In this document: positions 17,514-27,345 of the stretch, one piece after another | How the letters are laid out: each line of letters begins with the position of its first letter | Numbering within the stretch: the stretch's first letter is position 1 | Source of the DNA: Anaeropeptidivorans aminofermentans | GTDB lineage: Bacteria > Bacillota > Clostridia > Lachnospirales > UBA5962 | Direction of reading: 5' to 3' | Assembly: GCF_940670685.1 (NCBI RefSeq) | Contig: NZ_OW711693.1 | Span: 2,046,001 to 2,110,000, forward strand | Length of the DNA stretch: 64,000 nucleotides | Made by a program: the position numbers and the translations under genes | The notes under the pieces: model-generated | Database searches by the model: none | What the model saw: only the letters and a program-made list of their open reading frames with translations | Told to the model about the DNA's origin: nothing

Positions 17514-19472
17514 TTATTCTAAAGAAATTTCCGTGTAAAGCTTTATTTTTGAGCCGGCATTGACATTTTCGTAGGCTTTTGGGAATTGTTTGTTTACGGT
17601 TTCCCCTCCGCCTACGACTTCCCACTCTAAACCAAGGCTTTTAAGCTCCTTTTGGGCGTCTTTAATGCTCATGCCTTCTAAATCAGGTATTATAACCTCT
17701 TTAACCTCATCAAGCAATATTTCTTCATCGTTATATATAGGTTCTATACCCATATAAGGAAGTGCGTTCTGCAGAAGCTCTTTCATAACGGGCCCTGCAA
17801 CTGTTCCGCCGTAATACACACCCTTGGGCTCGTCAATAAGTACAAGAGCCATTACCTGGGGATCTTCTGCCGGCGCAAAGGTAAGAAAAGATGAAATATA
17901 TTTGCCCGACCTCCTGGGAAGCTTTTCGCTTGTCGCTGTTTTTCCGCCTATTCTGTAGCCGGGAAGATAAGTTTTATTCCCTGTTCCATAATAAACAACG
18001 CTTTCAAGAGCTTCCTTCATGGCTTCGCTTGTTTCTTTGGATATGACCTGCTCTCCTTTTCCGTAATCAAATTCTTCGATAATGTTTCCGTCTTTATCGA
18101 GTATCCTGGTTCCAAAATGGGGAGTTATCAGATAACCTCCGTTTACGCATGCAGATGCGGCGCGCATAAGCTGAAGGGGCGTTATCTGGAAGGACTGGCC
18201 GAAGCTCATTGTCGCAAGCTCCACAGGGCCTACGTTTTCAAGCTTATGGGTAATGCCCTTGGCTTCTCCCGGAAGGTCTACACCGGTTTTTACATTAATA
18301 CCAAATTTATCAAGATATTGGTAAAATGTTTCTGCACCCAACTTTTCTGCAATCTGCATAAATACAGGGTTGCAGGAGTTTTGTATGCCTTCGAGAAATG
18401 TCTGGGTGCCGTGGCTTCTGGGGTGACGCCAGCATTTTATAAATCTGTCGCCTACGGTGTAGCCCCCTGTGCATACATATCGTGATTCACTTGTTACGAT
18501 GCCTTCTTCAATGCCTGCTGCGGAAGTTACTATTTTAAATGTAGAGCCCGGCTCATATGTATCGTTAATACTGAAATTTCTCCACATTTGGTTTAAATGA
18601 TTGTTTTTTTCTTCTTCGGTTAAGCTGCCCCAAATAGCGGCAAGCTCCGGGTCATTAATGGTAAAGGGGTCGTTTAAATCAAAATCCGGTTTATTAACCA
18701 TAGCATATATTTCGCCGTTTTGGGGATTCATTAAAATTACTGCACCTTTTTTAGCATCTTTAAATTCCAGCGCTTTATCAAGTATCTGTTCAGCATACTG
18801 CTGAATTGTAACGTCTAAGCTTGTAACAAGATTATAACCATCAACGGGTGCCTGCCTGTATTTTTGGCTAAAGCTCAGCTCCCTTCCTAAAACATCTGTT
18901 TCTGTAAGTATTTTACCGCTTTCTCCCATAAGATATTTGTCATATTTTGATTCAAGGCCAATAATTCCCTGATTATCTTTACCTGCAAAGCCGATGACCT
19001 GAGACGCAAGGTTTGAATAAGGATAAATCCTTCTGATATCTTCGTCTATGACGACCCCTTTCAGCTGCAGGGCCATGATTTCATCTGCTATTTCCTTATC
19101 GACCTTTGTTTTTATTCTTTCCAGCGCAACATTTTTCTCTATTTTCTTAAGAACATCTTCATATTCCAAGTCAAGCCTTTCAGCCAATATCTTCGCAACC
19201 ATTTCCGGGTCCTGTATCTGATTATGGATAACAGACACGGAGGAAACCGTTTCCGTAGTGGCAAGCTCCACCATGTTCCTATCAAGAATCTTCCCTCTGT
19301 CGGGCTTTATAAGCCGGTCTCTCGTCTGCTGTTCATAGGCAAGGGCCTGAAGGTATTCCCCTTCGAAATACTGGATATAAAATATTCGAAACAAAAGCAG
19401 AAGGAGAATTATAAAAATGGCAAACATTATAAAAATAAGCTTTCGTTTTATAAGCATATTGGGCTTATCCAT
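17514..19472 (-). CDS. spoVD: Class B penicillin-binding protein, SpoVD-like
   Basis: 652 residues from the ATG at 19472; the ATG six bases upstream is too close to GGGAG. N-terminal membrane helix (KLIFIMFAIFIILLLLLF), dimerisation domain, transpeptidase with the catalytic STFK (about 310-313) and SCN (about 366-368). The third motif, normally KTG, reads KTA (GGKTATSEKLPR). One PASTA domain ends the protein (VIIPDLEGMSIKDAQKELKS). The single PASTA and the second position after another class B PBP fit SpoVD, which makes spore cortex in Bacillus. It could also be a vegetative septal PBP. Confidence 0.88.
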   Translation of the reverse strand: MDKPNMLIKRKLIFIMFAIFIILLLLLFRIFYIQYFEGEYLQALAYEQQTRDRLIKPDRGKILDRNMVELATTETVSSVSVIHNQIQDPEMVAKILAERLDLEYEDVLKKIEKNVALERIKTKVDKEIADEIMALQLKGVVIDEDIRRIYPYSNLASQVIGFAGKDNQGIIGLESKYDKYLMGESGKILTETDVLGRELSFSQKYRQAPVDGYNLVTSLDVTIQQYAEQILDKALEFKDAKKGAVILMNPQNGEIYAMVNKPDFDLNDPFTINDPELAAIWGSLTEEEKNNHLNQMWRNFSINDTYEPGSTFKIVTSAAGIEEGIVTSESRYVCTGGYTVGDRFIKCWRHPRSHGTQTFLEGIQNSCNPVFMQIAEKLGAETFYQYLDKFGINVKTGVDLPGEAKGITHKLENVGPVELATMSFGQSFQITPLQLMRAASACVNGGYLITPHFGTRILDKDGNIIEEFDYGKGEQVISKETSEAMKEALESVVYYGTGNKTYLPGYRIGGKTATSEKLPRRSGKYISSFLTFAPAEDPQVMALVLIDEPKGVYYGGTVAGPVMKELLQNALPYMGIEPIYNDEEILLDEVKEVIIPDLEGMSIKDAQKELKSLGLEWEVVGGGETVNKQFPKAYENVNAGSKIKLYTEISLE

Positions 19473-19507
19473 AGGCATTGCTCCCTAATATAAAATATAG
19501 ATTGATT

Positions 19508-19716
19508 TGCTAAAGCAAAACAAGATTAAAGTAGTAACAAAACCTGTTTCTCATAAACGGTTTAAATATATAAAAACGCTATATCTAAGCCATTCGTTGT
19601 CAACAAAGATGAAAAGAAGTTTGTTAACTTTACTTAGCTTCACTGTAGGTGTTTTCAGGTTCACTAAGTATAAAATATACAGTTTTTGCTACTGTGATTA
19701 CTTTGTTTCACTATAT
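19508..19716. repeat. Palindromic repeat, family 1, long variant
   Basis: Ends AAAGTAGTAACAAAACC (from about 19528) and TTTTTGCTACTGTGATTAC (to about 19702). The inside shares TCATAAAC(G/A)G, CTATATCTAAGCCATT and TTTTCAGGT(T/C)CACTAAG with the copy at 46098-46308, so these two form a longer sub-type of about 210 bp. It lies between pbpB and spoVD. Confidence 0.6.
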
Positions 19717-19824
19717 TTATTATTCTATTAGGGAGATTAGGCCTGTATGCAGAAAAACCTCTTTATCGTTAACAAAGTTGAAAACCGTTAACAATAAAAA
19801 GGCGCTTACCCAATATAAACAATA

Positions 19825-19853
19825 AATTCGGGAAACAGTATGCCTCCCGAATT
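19825..19853 (-). terminator. Hairpin after the first class B PBP gene
   Basis: Stem AATTCGGGA (19825-19833) with TCCCGAATT (19845-19853), followed on the minus strand by TTATTGTTT. It may reduce read-through into spoVD. The T tract is imperfect, so the strength is uncertain. Confidence 0.5.
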
Positions 19854-19906
19854 CGTGCTAAGTTTACATAGCCATCAAACTTAAAAGAATCATTTGTAAA
19901 TTAAAA

Positions 19907-22252
19907 TTAATTTGATTTTTCAGTATATATAACTATTTCAGTGCCTTTTTGAATTTTTATCTCGCTTATAAGCTGGGAAACTACCTTTTCTTCCTGTACC
20001 TCGGAAGAATCTTCGGGTGGAGTTTCGGTTTCCTGAGTGCTGCTTCCAAGGGGCGCTTCATTTTTGGCTGAATTAACCTTATTTTCAATAATTACGGGAA
20101 CTAAGCCGGCTTTTACAACAATTTCCTGAGCCTGGTCCTTTGTCATTCCAACAACATTTGGAACAAGAACGATATCCTGACCATCACCTTCCTCTTCAAT
20201 TGTAATAAATACTTTGCTTCCCTTGGCTACCCGGGTTCCCGAAGCCGGAATTTGATTTTTGACTTTAGAACCGCTTCCTGTTACTTCGTAAGTTAACCCT
20301 AGATAGTTTAAGCTGTTGATTGTTTCTGAAATACTCTTTCCTGTATAGTCTTCAATCATAAGCGTATCTTCATAAAGCCCTGATTCACTTTTTTCTGCTT
20401 CTTCTGACGGCGGTATTTTCTTGTATTGGATTATAAAGCTGGTTAAATCCCTTGCCATAGGGATAGTCTTTGCATTTGCACCGTCGTAATTTGTTGATCT
20501 GTCTATAATGGAAAGTATGATGTATTGAGGGTTATCGGCCGGAAAATATTCCATAAATGTTAAGGTAAGGGCTTCGCTTCCGTCTCCTACCTTTATACCC
20601 TGCTGGGCTGTACCTGTTTTTCCGCCTATTTTATAGCCTTCAATAGCCGCTTTCTTTCCTGTTCCCCCTTCTTCCACAACAGACGTAAGGGCCTCTCTCA
20701 TCCAGCTTGAGGTTTCTTCTGAAATGATTCTTCTTTGAACCGTAGGTTCGTTTTCTGAAACTATATTTTTGTTTTCATCTACTACTCTTGAAACTACATA
20801 GGGCTTCATCAAATTCCCACCGTTTATAACAGAGGAAAAGGCCGTTATCATCTGTATAGCCGTCATATTAAAGCCTTGGCCCATGGCACATACCCCAAGC
20901 TCTACAGGATTCAGCTGAGAAAGGGTATAATAAAGGCTTGTGCCTGTTCCGCCTTCTCCCGGAAGGTCTATTCCCGTCTTTTCGCCTACGCCATAGTCCT
21001 TTTGATATTTATAATATTTTTCTCTTCCGAGCTTTTCTACGATGTCCATTACACCTACATTGCAGGAATGGGCAAGAACCTCTTTCACATTCTGATGGCC
21101 GTGGCCTGCACTCCAGCAGGGTATTCTTACCCCAAGAATATATTTTTCACCGCCGCAGTAAAATGAATCATTAGGCGTTATTACGCCTTCTTCCAAGGCG
21201 GCTGCAACTACAAGGGGCTTATAGATGGAGCCTGGTTCAAATGTATATGAAATATTAAAATTCTTCCATATGGAATATAAGGCTTCTGTCCTTTTTTCGC
21301 CTTCAAGAAGCTCAAGATTGACTCTTAAATCCTCCTTATTGATAGATGCGATATCAAAGGGGTCATTAAGGTCATAAGAAGGATATTGGGCCATGGCTAT
21401 AATCTCGCCGGTATTCGGCGCCATAACCAATATAGCCGCATTTTCCGATTCGGCCTCTTTGCCGTATTTTTCAACAAGGCGCTGAGCTTCCTGCTGTATC
21501 ATTAAATCAATGGTTGTAACAACCGTATAGCCCTTTACAGGGTCTATTTTTTCCGTTACGGCATTATTGTCTTTATCATAAAGGCGAACCATCCGCCCTG
21601 CTTTTCCGCTAAGCTCGTCGTTATACTGGGCCTCTATCCCCCAGTTGCTGTTATCTCCTCTTGTAAAGCCGATAAGAGCAGATGCAAGATTCTTTCCCGG
21701 GTACCGTCTTAAAGTGTCTTCCTCAAACCAAATATAGCCCGAAACCCGCTGTTCAAGCTCTTCTTTCTTTTTTCCGCTGACATTTTTCTTAATTCTAAGA
21801 TAATTGCTTTCTGCGTTGGAGGTTAAATACCCTTCAAGGGTTTCTATGGGGATTTCAAGAATTTCATTAATGGCTGAAAAAGCATTGTTTTGATATTCAG
21901 CCTGTTTATCTTCATCAAGGCTGTCTCTTCTTTCAAGAAAAACCTTAACGTCAAATATTACATTATATACCGTAGTGCTTACTGCAAGGGCCTGGGTATT
22001 TTCATTCCTGTCTAAAATATCCCCTCTGTTGGGCATAATTGTTCTATCCACCGCGTTTTTAGTTACCTGCTGAATAATGGCTTCTCTTTCGTATGCGTTT
22101 CCAAACTCTGCTTTTATGTAAAATATTCTTACAGTAAGCCCCACGAAACACAAAATAAAGCAAAATATAATAAACTTTAGTTTTCCGGCTCTTTTTTTTC
22201 TTTGAATTTCTATGGATCTTCTGTCCATAGATTTATTATTTCTATTTCTCAT
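19907..22252 (-). CDS. pbpB: Class B penicillin-binding protein with two PASTA domains (FtsI/PBP2B-like)
   Basis: 781 residues from ATG 22252; the in-frame TTG nine bases upstream overlaps the AGGGAA site. Basic N-terminus, one membrane helix (FIIFCFILCFVGLTVRIFYI), dimerisation domain, then the transpeptidase domain with GSIYKPLV (catalytic Ser), SCN and GGKTGTAQ. The C-terminus has two PASTA domains (YTGKSISETINSLNYLGLTY and VPNVVGMTKDQAQEIVVKAG); the second carries an acidic, proline-rich insert (about 735-760). It is the expected septal transpeptidase, directly after ftsL. Confidence 0.93.
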   Translation of the reverse strand: MRNRNNKSMDRRSIEIQRKKRAGKLKFIIFCFILCFVGLTVRIFYIKAEFGNAYEREAIIQQVTKNAVDRTIMPNRGDILDRNENTQALAVSTTVYNVIFDVKVFLERRDSLDEDKQAEYQNNAFSAINEILEIPIETLEGYLTSNAESNYLRIKKNVSGKKKEELEQRVSGYIWFEEDTLRRYPGKNLASALIGFTRGDNSNWGIEAQYNDELSGKAGRMVRLYDKDNNAVTEKIDPVKGYTVVTTIDLMIQQEAQRLVEKYGKEAESENAAILVMAPNTGEIIAMAQYPSYDLNDPFDIASINKEDLRVNLELLEGEKRTEALYSIWKNFNISYTFEPGSIYKPLVVAAALEEGVITPNDSFYCGGEKYILGVRIPCWSAGHGHQNVKEVLAHSCNVGVMDIVEKLGREKYYKYQKDYGVGEKTGIDLPGEGGTGTSLYYTLSQLNPVELGVCAMGQGFNMTAIQMITAFSSVINGGNLMKPYVVSRVVDENKNIVSENEPTVQRRIISEETSSWMREALTSVVEEGGTGKKAAIEGYKIGGKTGTAQQGIKVGDGSEALTLTFMEYFPADNPQYIILSIIDRSTNYDGANAKTIPMARDLTSFIIQYKKIPPSEEAEKSESGLYEDTLMIEDYTGKSISETINSLNYLGLTYEVTGSGSKVKNQIPASGTRVAKGSKVFITIEEEGDGQDIVLVPNVVGMTKDQAQEIVVKAGLVPVIIENKVNSAKNEAPLGSSTQETETPPEDSSEVQEEKVVSQLISEIKIQKGTEIVIYTEKSN

Positions 22253-22294
22253 AACAATCAATTCCCTAAATATAGTGTTATAGCCTTTAGTCTA

Positions 22295-22822
22295 TTATTT
22301 AAATAGCCCTAAGCTGCCGAGAAATCCACTGGAGGCAAGTTTCGTTTCTTCCTTGGGATTCGTCGTTTCAGTATCGTAATGGATGGTATAGCTTTGCTTG
22401 GGAACATTAATATATCTTATTTGATGAGGCTGAGGCTCGGACATTTTAAGCTTTGTTCTTGCTATTTCCTCAATTTTATCCAAATCCATTGTTTCGGAAA
22501 CTTCCACCGTAAGATTTGCCGTATTAGACTGTTCTTCCTTTAAGAGAGTCAAACGCTTATTATTTTCAAGCTTTTGTCTGTTTGTATTTGAGATGGCAAG
22601 AACACATATAAAAGCACAGGCAAATATTACTCCTATTATGAGATAAGCCGCTAACCCTATGCTTGAACCGGGATTCTCCGCACGGACATATTTGGGGCCT
22701 TGCTTCTTTCTCTTTTTTATCCGTCTTTTAACCTTTTCTTCCGGCTTAAAATCATAGGCCGTAGAGGTACTGTTATAATCATTATTTCTGTTATAGTAAG
22801 CATTTTTCCTTGCCTGAGCCAT
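22295..22822 (-). CDS. ftsL: Cell division protein FtsL-like
   Basis: 175 residues from ATG 22822 (AAGGAG ten bases upstream; a TTG at 22828 is the other choice). A basic cytoplasmic N-terminus (RRIKKRKKQGPKY) leads into one membrane helix (AAYLIIGVIFACAFICVLAIS) and a short extracytoplasmic coiled coil (RQKLENNKRLTLLKEEQSN). The end is IEEIARTKLKMSEPQPHQI, the typical FtsL/DivIC tail. FtsL helps to activate the septal synthase. Its place between rsmH and the PBP gene supports the call even though overall similarity in this family is low. Confidence 0.88.
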   Translation of the reverse strand: MAQARKNAYYNRNNDYNSTSTAYDFKPEEKVKRRIKKRKKQGPKYVRAENPGSSIGLAAYLIIGVIFACAFICVLAISNTNRQKLENNKRLTLLKEEQSNTANLTVEVSETMDLDKIEEIARTKLKMSEPQPHQIRYINVPKQSYTIHYDTETTNPKEETKLASSGFLGSLGLFK

Positions 22823-22836
22823 ATACAATCATCTCC

Positions 22837-23769
22837 TTACAGCTTTTCCGCCACTCTAAGCTTCGCACTCCTTGATCTGCTATTGATATCTATTTCGTCT
22901 TCCATTGGGATAATGGGTTTTCTTGTTACTATTTTTACAGAAGGCTTTTTACTGCATACACATATAGGAAAATCACTGGGGCATGTGCACGGATTTTCAA
23001 GAATTTTAAATGCATTTTTAATAATCCTGTCTTCCAGCGAATGGAAGGTTATGATGCAAAGTCTTCCCCGGGGATTAAGCCTGTCCACAATGTCGTTAAC
23101 CGCCTGCTTTAATATTTCAAGTTCCTGATTCACTTCTATTCTTATGGCTTGAAATGTTCTTTTAGCCGGATGGGGCCCATCTTCCCTTGCCTTTTTAGGG
23201 ATAGCCTTTTTAATTATGCTCACAAGCTCAAAGGTCGTTGTGATGTCTTTATTTTCTCTTTCTTTTACGATAAACTGGGCTATGCGCTTTGCCCAGCGTT
23301 CTTCCCCGTAAGCATCAATAATTTCTGTAAGCTTTTTTTCATCATATTGATTGACGATTTCAAAAGCTGACAAATGCTTTCTCTTATCCATACGCATATC
23401 TAAGGGAGCGTCCTGCATATAGGAAAATCCTCTTTCTCCTTCGTCAAGCTGAAACGATGACACCCCTAAATCAAGAATAGCCCCATCTATTTTTTCTATA
23501 GAAAGCTCGTCCAATATAGTTTGTATATGGGAAAAATTATTTCTTACATAAGTTACATTTTTAAAATCTTTCAGCCTTTCTTTAGCGAAATTTATGGCAA
23601 AATCGTCTTGGTCTATGCCCAAGAGCCTTCCCTCTTGTGATAGTCTTTTGCATATTTCAAGGGAATGGCCGCCGCCGCCAAGGGTTCCGTCTACATAAAT
23701 GCCATTCGGCTTTATATTAAGATACTCTATACTTTCATTTAAAAGCACAGAGGTATGTGAATATTCCAT
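22837..23769 (-). CDS. rsmH: 16S rRNA (cytosine-1402 N4)-methyltransferase
   Basis: 310 residues, start ATG 23769 after AGAGGTG. N-terminal [13 protein letters not shown], the SAM-binding [12 protein letters not shown], then [33 protein letters not shown] and [18 protein letters not shown]. This is the complete set for RsmH (MraW), which methylates C1402 in the ribosomal P site. It follows mraZ, as in nearly all dcw clusters, and ends 15 bp before ftsL. Confidence 0.98.
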   Translation of the reverse strand: MEYSHTSVLLNESIEYLNIKPNGIYVDGTLGGGGHSLEICKRLSQEGRLLGIDQDDFAINFAKERLKDFKNVTYVRNNFSHIQTILDELSIEKIDGAILDLGVSSFQLDEGERGFSYMQDAPLDMRMDKRKHLSAFEIVNQYDEKKLTEIIDAYGEERWAKRIAQFIVKERENKDITTTFELVSIIKKAIPKKAREDGPHPAKRTFQAIRIEVNQELEILKQAVNDIVDRLNPRGRLCIITFHSLEDRIIKNAFKILENPCTCPSDFPICVCSKKPSVKIVTRKPIIPMEDEIDINSRSRSAKLRVAEKL

Positions 23770-23825
23770 ATTACACCTCTTCCTAAGGCTTCCGGTATGA
23801 TTTCTGTTTTGATATGAGTAAAAAT

Positions 23826-24257
23826 TTATATGCCAAGCTGTGCCATTCTGTCAGCCAGCTCTCCGTCAATAAAATCTGATTCACTGTTATAAGCTTCCCA
23901 GCTTTCCTTTGACCATATTTCTATTTTCGTAGTAAGCCCTACAGATACTATTTCCTTTATAATCTGTGCATATTCTCTTAAGTTTGAAGGAATCAATATT
24001 CTGTTTTGATTATCAGGCTCGCATTCAACGGCACCGCCTATAAAAAACCTCTGAAATCTTCTTACCCCTGCATCTGATGAGGGAAGGGATTTCAGCTTGT
24101 CCGTAAAGATGGTCCATTCAGAAATGGTGTATATAGAAAGGCATTTATCAAGGCTCTTGGTGATAATAAAGCGCTCTCCAAGGCCCTCTCTAAATTTAGA
24201 GGGGACGATCAATCTGCCTTTTCCGTCGAGGCTATGCTGATATTCGCCTAGAAACAT
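23826..24257 (-). CDS. mraZ: Transcriptional regulator MraZ
   Basis: 143 residues from ATG 24257; GGTGG lies five bases upstream and [19 protein letters not shown] is the normal MraZ beginning. Two AbrB-like halves, the second around [19 protein letters not shown]. MraZ binds repeats in its own promoter and represses the dcw cluster. It is the first gene of the cluster, behind a good promoter (24311-24339) and candidate operator boxes. Confidence 0.97.
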   Translation of the reverse strand: MFLGEYQHSLDGKGRLIVPSKFREGLGERFIITKSLDKCLSIYTISEWTIFTDKLKSLPSSDAGVRRFQRFFIGGAVECEPDNQNRILIPSNLREYAQIIKEIVSVGLTTKIEIWSKESWEAYNSESDFIDGELADRMAQLGI

Positions 24258-24264
24258 TTTATCC

Positions 24265-24293
24265 ACCACTTCATATCAAATTCAAACCACTTT
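24265..24293 (-). promoter_or_regulatory. Candidate MraZ-binding boxes
   Basis: On the minus strand AAAGTGGT (24286-24293) and AAGTGGT (24265-24271) lie 21 bp apart between the promoter and the mraZ start. MraZ boxes in other bacteria contain GTGG-type repeats spaced by about one helix turn. Here a middle repeat would be missing and the second overlaps the RBS, so the call is tentative. Confidence 0.35.
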
Positions 24294-24310
24294 ACTCTAC
24301 TATTAACCCC

Positions 24311-24339
24311 ATTGTAATATATCTAAAATGAAATTTCAA
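24311..24339 (-). promoter_or_regulatory. Sigma-A type promoter of mraZ
   Basis: On the minus strand, TTGAAA (24334-24339), exactly 17 bp, then TACAAT (24311-24316). Transcription would begin near 24304, about 47 bases before the mraZ start. Confidence 0.75.
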
Positions 24340-24457
24340 CAGAAATTTAATGAAAGTTTATGCTCTTAAACTGCAAAAAACTGTTTTTTTAAGCAAATCA
24401 TATTAAAAAAGAACCCATATCTATAAAAATACCGGTTCTAAAAAATTTTTTTAGGCA

Positions 24458-24487
24458 TAAAAAAAGAGAGGTTACCCTCTCTCTTTT
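24458..24487 (-). terminator. Terminator of the rimP-ribF operon
   Basis: Stem AGAGAGG/CCTCTCT with loop TTAC. The A run at 24458-24465 gives a T run on the minus strand. It sits nine bases past the ribF stop. Confidence 0.88.
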
Positions 24488-24495
24488 ATGTATAT

Positions 24496-25410
24496 TTATA
24501 TATTAAAATATTCTTTTGCCTTTTTAGTATCCATAGCCATTTGGTCTTTAAGAGCGTCTACGCTATGAAATTTTTCTTCCTTGCGTATCATCTTATAAAA
24601 CTCAACCTTTACAAACTCTCCGTATATTTCTTCATTAAGACCAAGCACATAGGTTTCAACAGTTTTTATCTTTCCGTCAACTGTGGGATTGCTTCCTACG
24701 TTTGTTACGCCAAAATATTCTTTATCTTTTCTGTATACCTTGGAAGCATATACGCCGTCTAAAGGAAGCAGCTTATCTTCATGGGGTATCAGATTGATTG
24801 TGGGAAAGCCTAAGGTTCTGCCTATCTTTCTGCCGTAAACCACATTGCCTGTTACATAGTAGCATCTGCCAAGCATTTCATCGGCTGTATCAATATACCC
24901 GTTTATAATATAATCTCTTATATTAGAGGAGCTTATTTTTTCATTATTAAAAAAACAATGGGGAATGGGAATGGTTTTATAGCCATATTTTTCTTCAAAG
25001 GATTTTAAAACTTCAATATCCCCCTTTTGCTTTCTGGCAAAGCGGTAACCCTCTCCTACAACAATAATACGACTTCCGAGTTTTTCTATTAGTATTTCTC
25101 TTATGAAGTCTTCAGGCTCCTTCTGAGAAAAATCAATTGAAAAAGGATAGTTAATAAATACGTCTATATATGCATTTTCCAGTAGGTTCTTCTTTTCTTC
25201 AAGGGTATAAATGGGCTTTATTTTTATGCCTTTCAAGGCTTCTTTAGGGTGCGGCCAAAAAGACAGCACCACGCCTGTAAGGCCTAAATCTTTTTTATGC
25301 TCTATAACCGATTCAATAAGCTTCATATGCCCTTGATGCAAGCCGTCAAAATTGCCTATTGTAACCACCGTATCATTAAGTTTAAAATCTTCTGTATCAT
25401 AATAAATCAA
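24496..25410 (-). CDS. ribF: Bifunctional riboflavin kinase / FAD synthetase
   Basis: 304 residues, TTG start at 25410 with AAGGTGAT seven bases upstream. Residues 1-180 are the adenylyltransferase half with GNFDGLHQGH (the HxGH motif) and SSSNIRDYI. Residues about 190-304 are the flavokinase half with GRKIGRTLGFPTINL, GVYAS and NVGSNPTVDG. It makes FMN and FAD from riboflavin. It is the last gene of the translation-factor operon, a common position after truB, and is followed by a terminator. Confidence 0.97.
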   Translation of the reverse strand: MIYYDTEDFKLNDTVVTIGNFDGLHQGHMKLIESVIEHKKDLGLTGVVLSFWPHPKEALKGIKIKPIYTLEEKKNLLENAYIDVFINYPFSIDFSQKEPEDFIREILIEKLGSRIIVVGEGYRFARKQKGDIEVLKSFEEKYGYKTIPIPHCFFNNEKISSSNIRDYIINGYIDTADEMLGRCYYVTGNVVYGRKIGRTLGFPTINLIPHEDKLLPLDGVYASKVYRKDKEYFGVTNVGSNPTVDGKIKTVETYVLGLNEEIYGEFVKVEFYKMIRKEEKFHSVDALKDQMAMDTKKAKEYFNI

Positions 25411-25479
25411 AATATCACCTTGCTCTATCTATGGCATCTATTAAAAGCGAAATTTAAGCTGAAGGCTTAATTTAACTCT

Positions 25480-26388
25480 TTAAATATTGCTTAAGTCGGT
25501 TAATATGGTAACCGGCTTTACAAATTCTCCCTCAAGCTTATATATTCCTATAAACTTTTTTTCATAATTATAAAGCTTATATCTTCCCTCTGAAGCAAGG
25601 CCTGTTTTGTCAAACAAATATCCTGTGCTTATTTTATTGCCGTTATATAAATATTTGTTGGCTTCTTCCCGAACAAATATACTTTTCATATTATATAGAG
25701 CCTCATCAGGCGGTATAATAATGCTCTCTATATCGCCCTTTTCAGCTAATTCCTTAATGACTTCCAGCTTAATGCTGTCTTTTATAAAAAACTTACCGCA
25801 TTGTATCCTTGTAAGGGCTTCCATACAGCCGCCGCAGCCTAAAAGCTTTCCAATATCGTGGCAAAGGGTTCTGATATAGGTTCCCTTGGAACAAAGAACG
25901 TCCATGCTGATGGTATAATCGTTAATAAATTCAATATTTTCAATGGCATAAATATGTATGGCTCTCGGCTTACGCTCAATCTCCACACCTTTTCTTGCAA
26001 GCTCATAAAGCTTCTGCCCGGAAACCTTTATGGCTGAATACATGGGAGGAATTTGCTCCTGCTCTCCTGCGAAGGATAAAATAGCCTTTAATATTTCATC
26101 ACGGTGAGGAATTTCATCCTTTTGACAGATAATATTGCCCGTCATATCCTGGGTATCTGTTTCTATACCAAGGCGCAAAAGAGCCCGATAGCCCTTTGTT
26201 CCGCCTTGGATATAGTCTGCAAGCTTTGTAGCTTTGCCAAGACATACGGGAAGCACCCCCTCCGCTTCCGGGTCGAGAGTTCCTGTATGTCCTGCTTTTA
26301 TTTTAAGGGTTCTTTTGATTATGGCCACAACATCATGCGATGTATAGCCTTTTTCCTTATATATATTGATGATGCCGTCATTCGTCAT
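25480..26388 (-). CDS. truB: tRNA pseudouridine(55) synthase
   Basis: 302 residues from ATG 26388, which overlaps the nrnA stop by 11 bp; a longer in-frame start upstream would lie deep inside nrnA. It has NIYKEKGYTSHDVV, the catalytic Asp motif GHTGTLDPEAEGVLP, YSAIKVSGQKLYELARKG and RTLCHDIGKLLGCGG. The C-terminal PUA-like part is short. TruB makes psi-55 in the T arm of tRNA. Confidence 0.97.
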   Translation of the reverse strand: MTNDGIINIYKEKGYTSHDVVAIIKRTLKIKAGHTGTLDPEAEGVLPVCLGKATKLADYIQGGTKGYRALLRLGIETDTQDMTGNIICQKDEIPHRDEILKAILSFAGEQEQIPPMYSAIKVSGQKLYELARKGVEIERKPRAIHIYAIENIEFINDYTISMDVLCSKGTYIRTLCHDIGKLLGCGGCMEALTRIQCGKFFIKDSIKLEVIKELAEKGDIESIIIPPDEALYNMKSIFVREEANKYLYNGNKISTGYLFDKTGLASEGRYKLYNYEKKFIGIYKLEGEFVKPVTILTDLSNI

Positions 26389-27343
26389 TTTTAAGCTCTC
26401 TTTCAACACGGCTTACAGCTTTGGAAAGTGCCGTAAGGACATCTTCTTCCATGGAGCAGCCTGCCGCATAGATATGGCCCCCGCCGCCGAATTCCACAGC
26501 GATTTTACTTACATCAATGCCTGTGGATCGGAAGCTTATTTTTATATCTCTTTCAGCCTTTTCATAAGCAAAAACTGAAACGGCAGCACCCCGAGTATTA
26601 ATCATATATTCAGCTATGCCTTCAAGGGCTCCTGATTTGACAGAAAACTCCTGCAACTCAGCCTGAGTAACATAGCTTGATACAATGCCGTTTTCCATAT
26701 TCATTTTGCTGATGGCTCTGGAGAATATTTTTGCTTCGTTGAAACTGTGCCTGCTCATGATTTCCGTATAAATATCTGTAAAAGGGATTCCGTATTCATA
26801 AAGGCTTATAATGGTTTTTAAAGTTTCAGGGGAAGTGCTTTGAAACCGAAGCCCCCCTGTATCAAAAACAATGCCTGCATATAAAGCGGAAGCAATATCA
26901 ATATCTATATTGTCAAAAATTCTAACAAGCTTATATATCATTTCAGATGTAGACGAAGCCTCAGGCTCTATAATATTATACTGACCGAAATAATTATTAC
27001 TTGCATGATGATCGATTACAAGCTTTTTTTCGGCTCTTTCAAATACCTCTAAAGCCTTTCCGACTCTTCCTATATCCCCGCAGTCAACGGCAATAAATAA
27101 ATCAGGGTTTAAATCACTGTAGGAATCCCTATAGATATACTCCGTACCCTTAATGAAGGAATATCTGCTTTGATAATCGTCTATAAGAACTCTGCATTTT
27201 ATCCCCAATTTATTGATGCTCACGGCAAGTGCAAGACTAGACGCCACCGCGTCCCCGTCAGGGCTAATATGACCGGCAACCACTATATCATTAGAATTTC
27301 GGATAAGCTCCGAAACTTCCTCATAGGTGTTGTTTTTTTTCAT
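26378..27343 (-). CDS. nrnA: DHH-family phosphoesterase, NrnA-like oligoribonuclease/pAp phosphatase
   Basis: 321 residues. DHH domain with HISPDGDAVASSLAL, VDCGDIGR and DHHASNNYFG; DHHA1 domain at the end with FGGGGHIYAAGCSM. NrnA degrades very short RNA and removes phosphate from pAp. Its position between rbfA and truB is conserved in Bacillota. GGAGG overlaps the rbfA stop codon, so translation is coupled. Confidence 0.95.
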   Translation of the reverse strand: MKKNNTYEEVSELIRNSNDIVVAGHISPDGDAVASSLALAVSINKLGIKCRVLIDDYQSRYSFIKGTEYIYRDSYSDLNPDLFIAVDCGDIGRVGKALEVFERAEKKLVIDHHASNNYFGQYNIIEPEASSTSEMIYKLVRIFDNIDIDIASALYAGIVFDTGGLRFQSTSPETLKTIISLYEYGIPFTDIYTEIMSRHSFNEAKIFSRAISKMNMENGIVSSYVTQAELQEFSVKSGALEGIAEYMINTRGAAVSVFAYEKAERDIKISFRSTGIDVSKIAVEFGGGGHIYAAGCSMEEDVLTALSKAVSRVERELKNDE

Positions 27344-27345
27344 GA

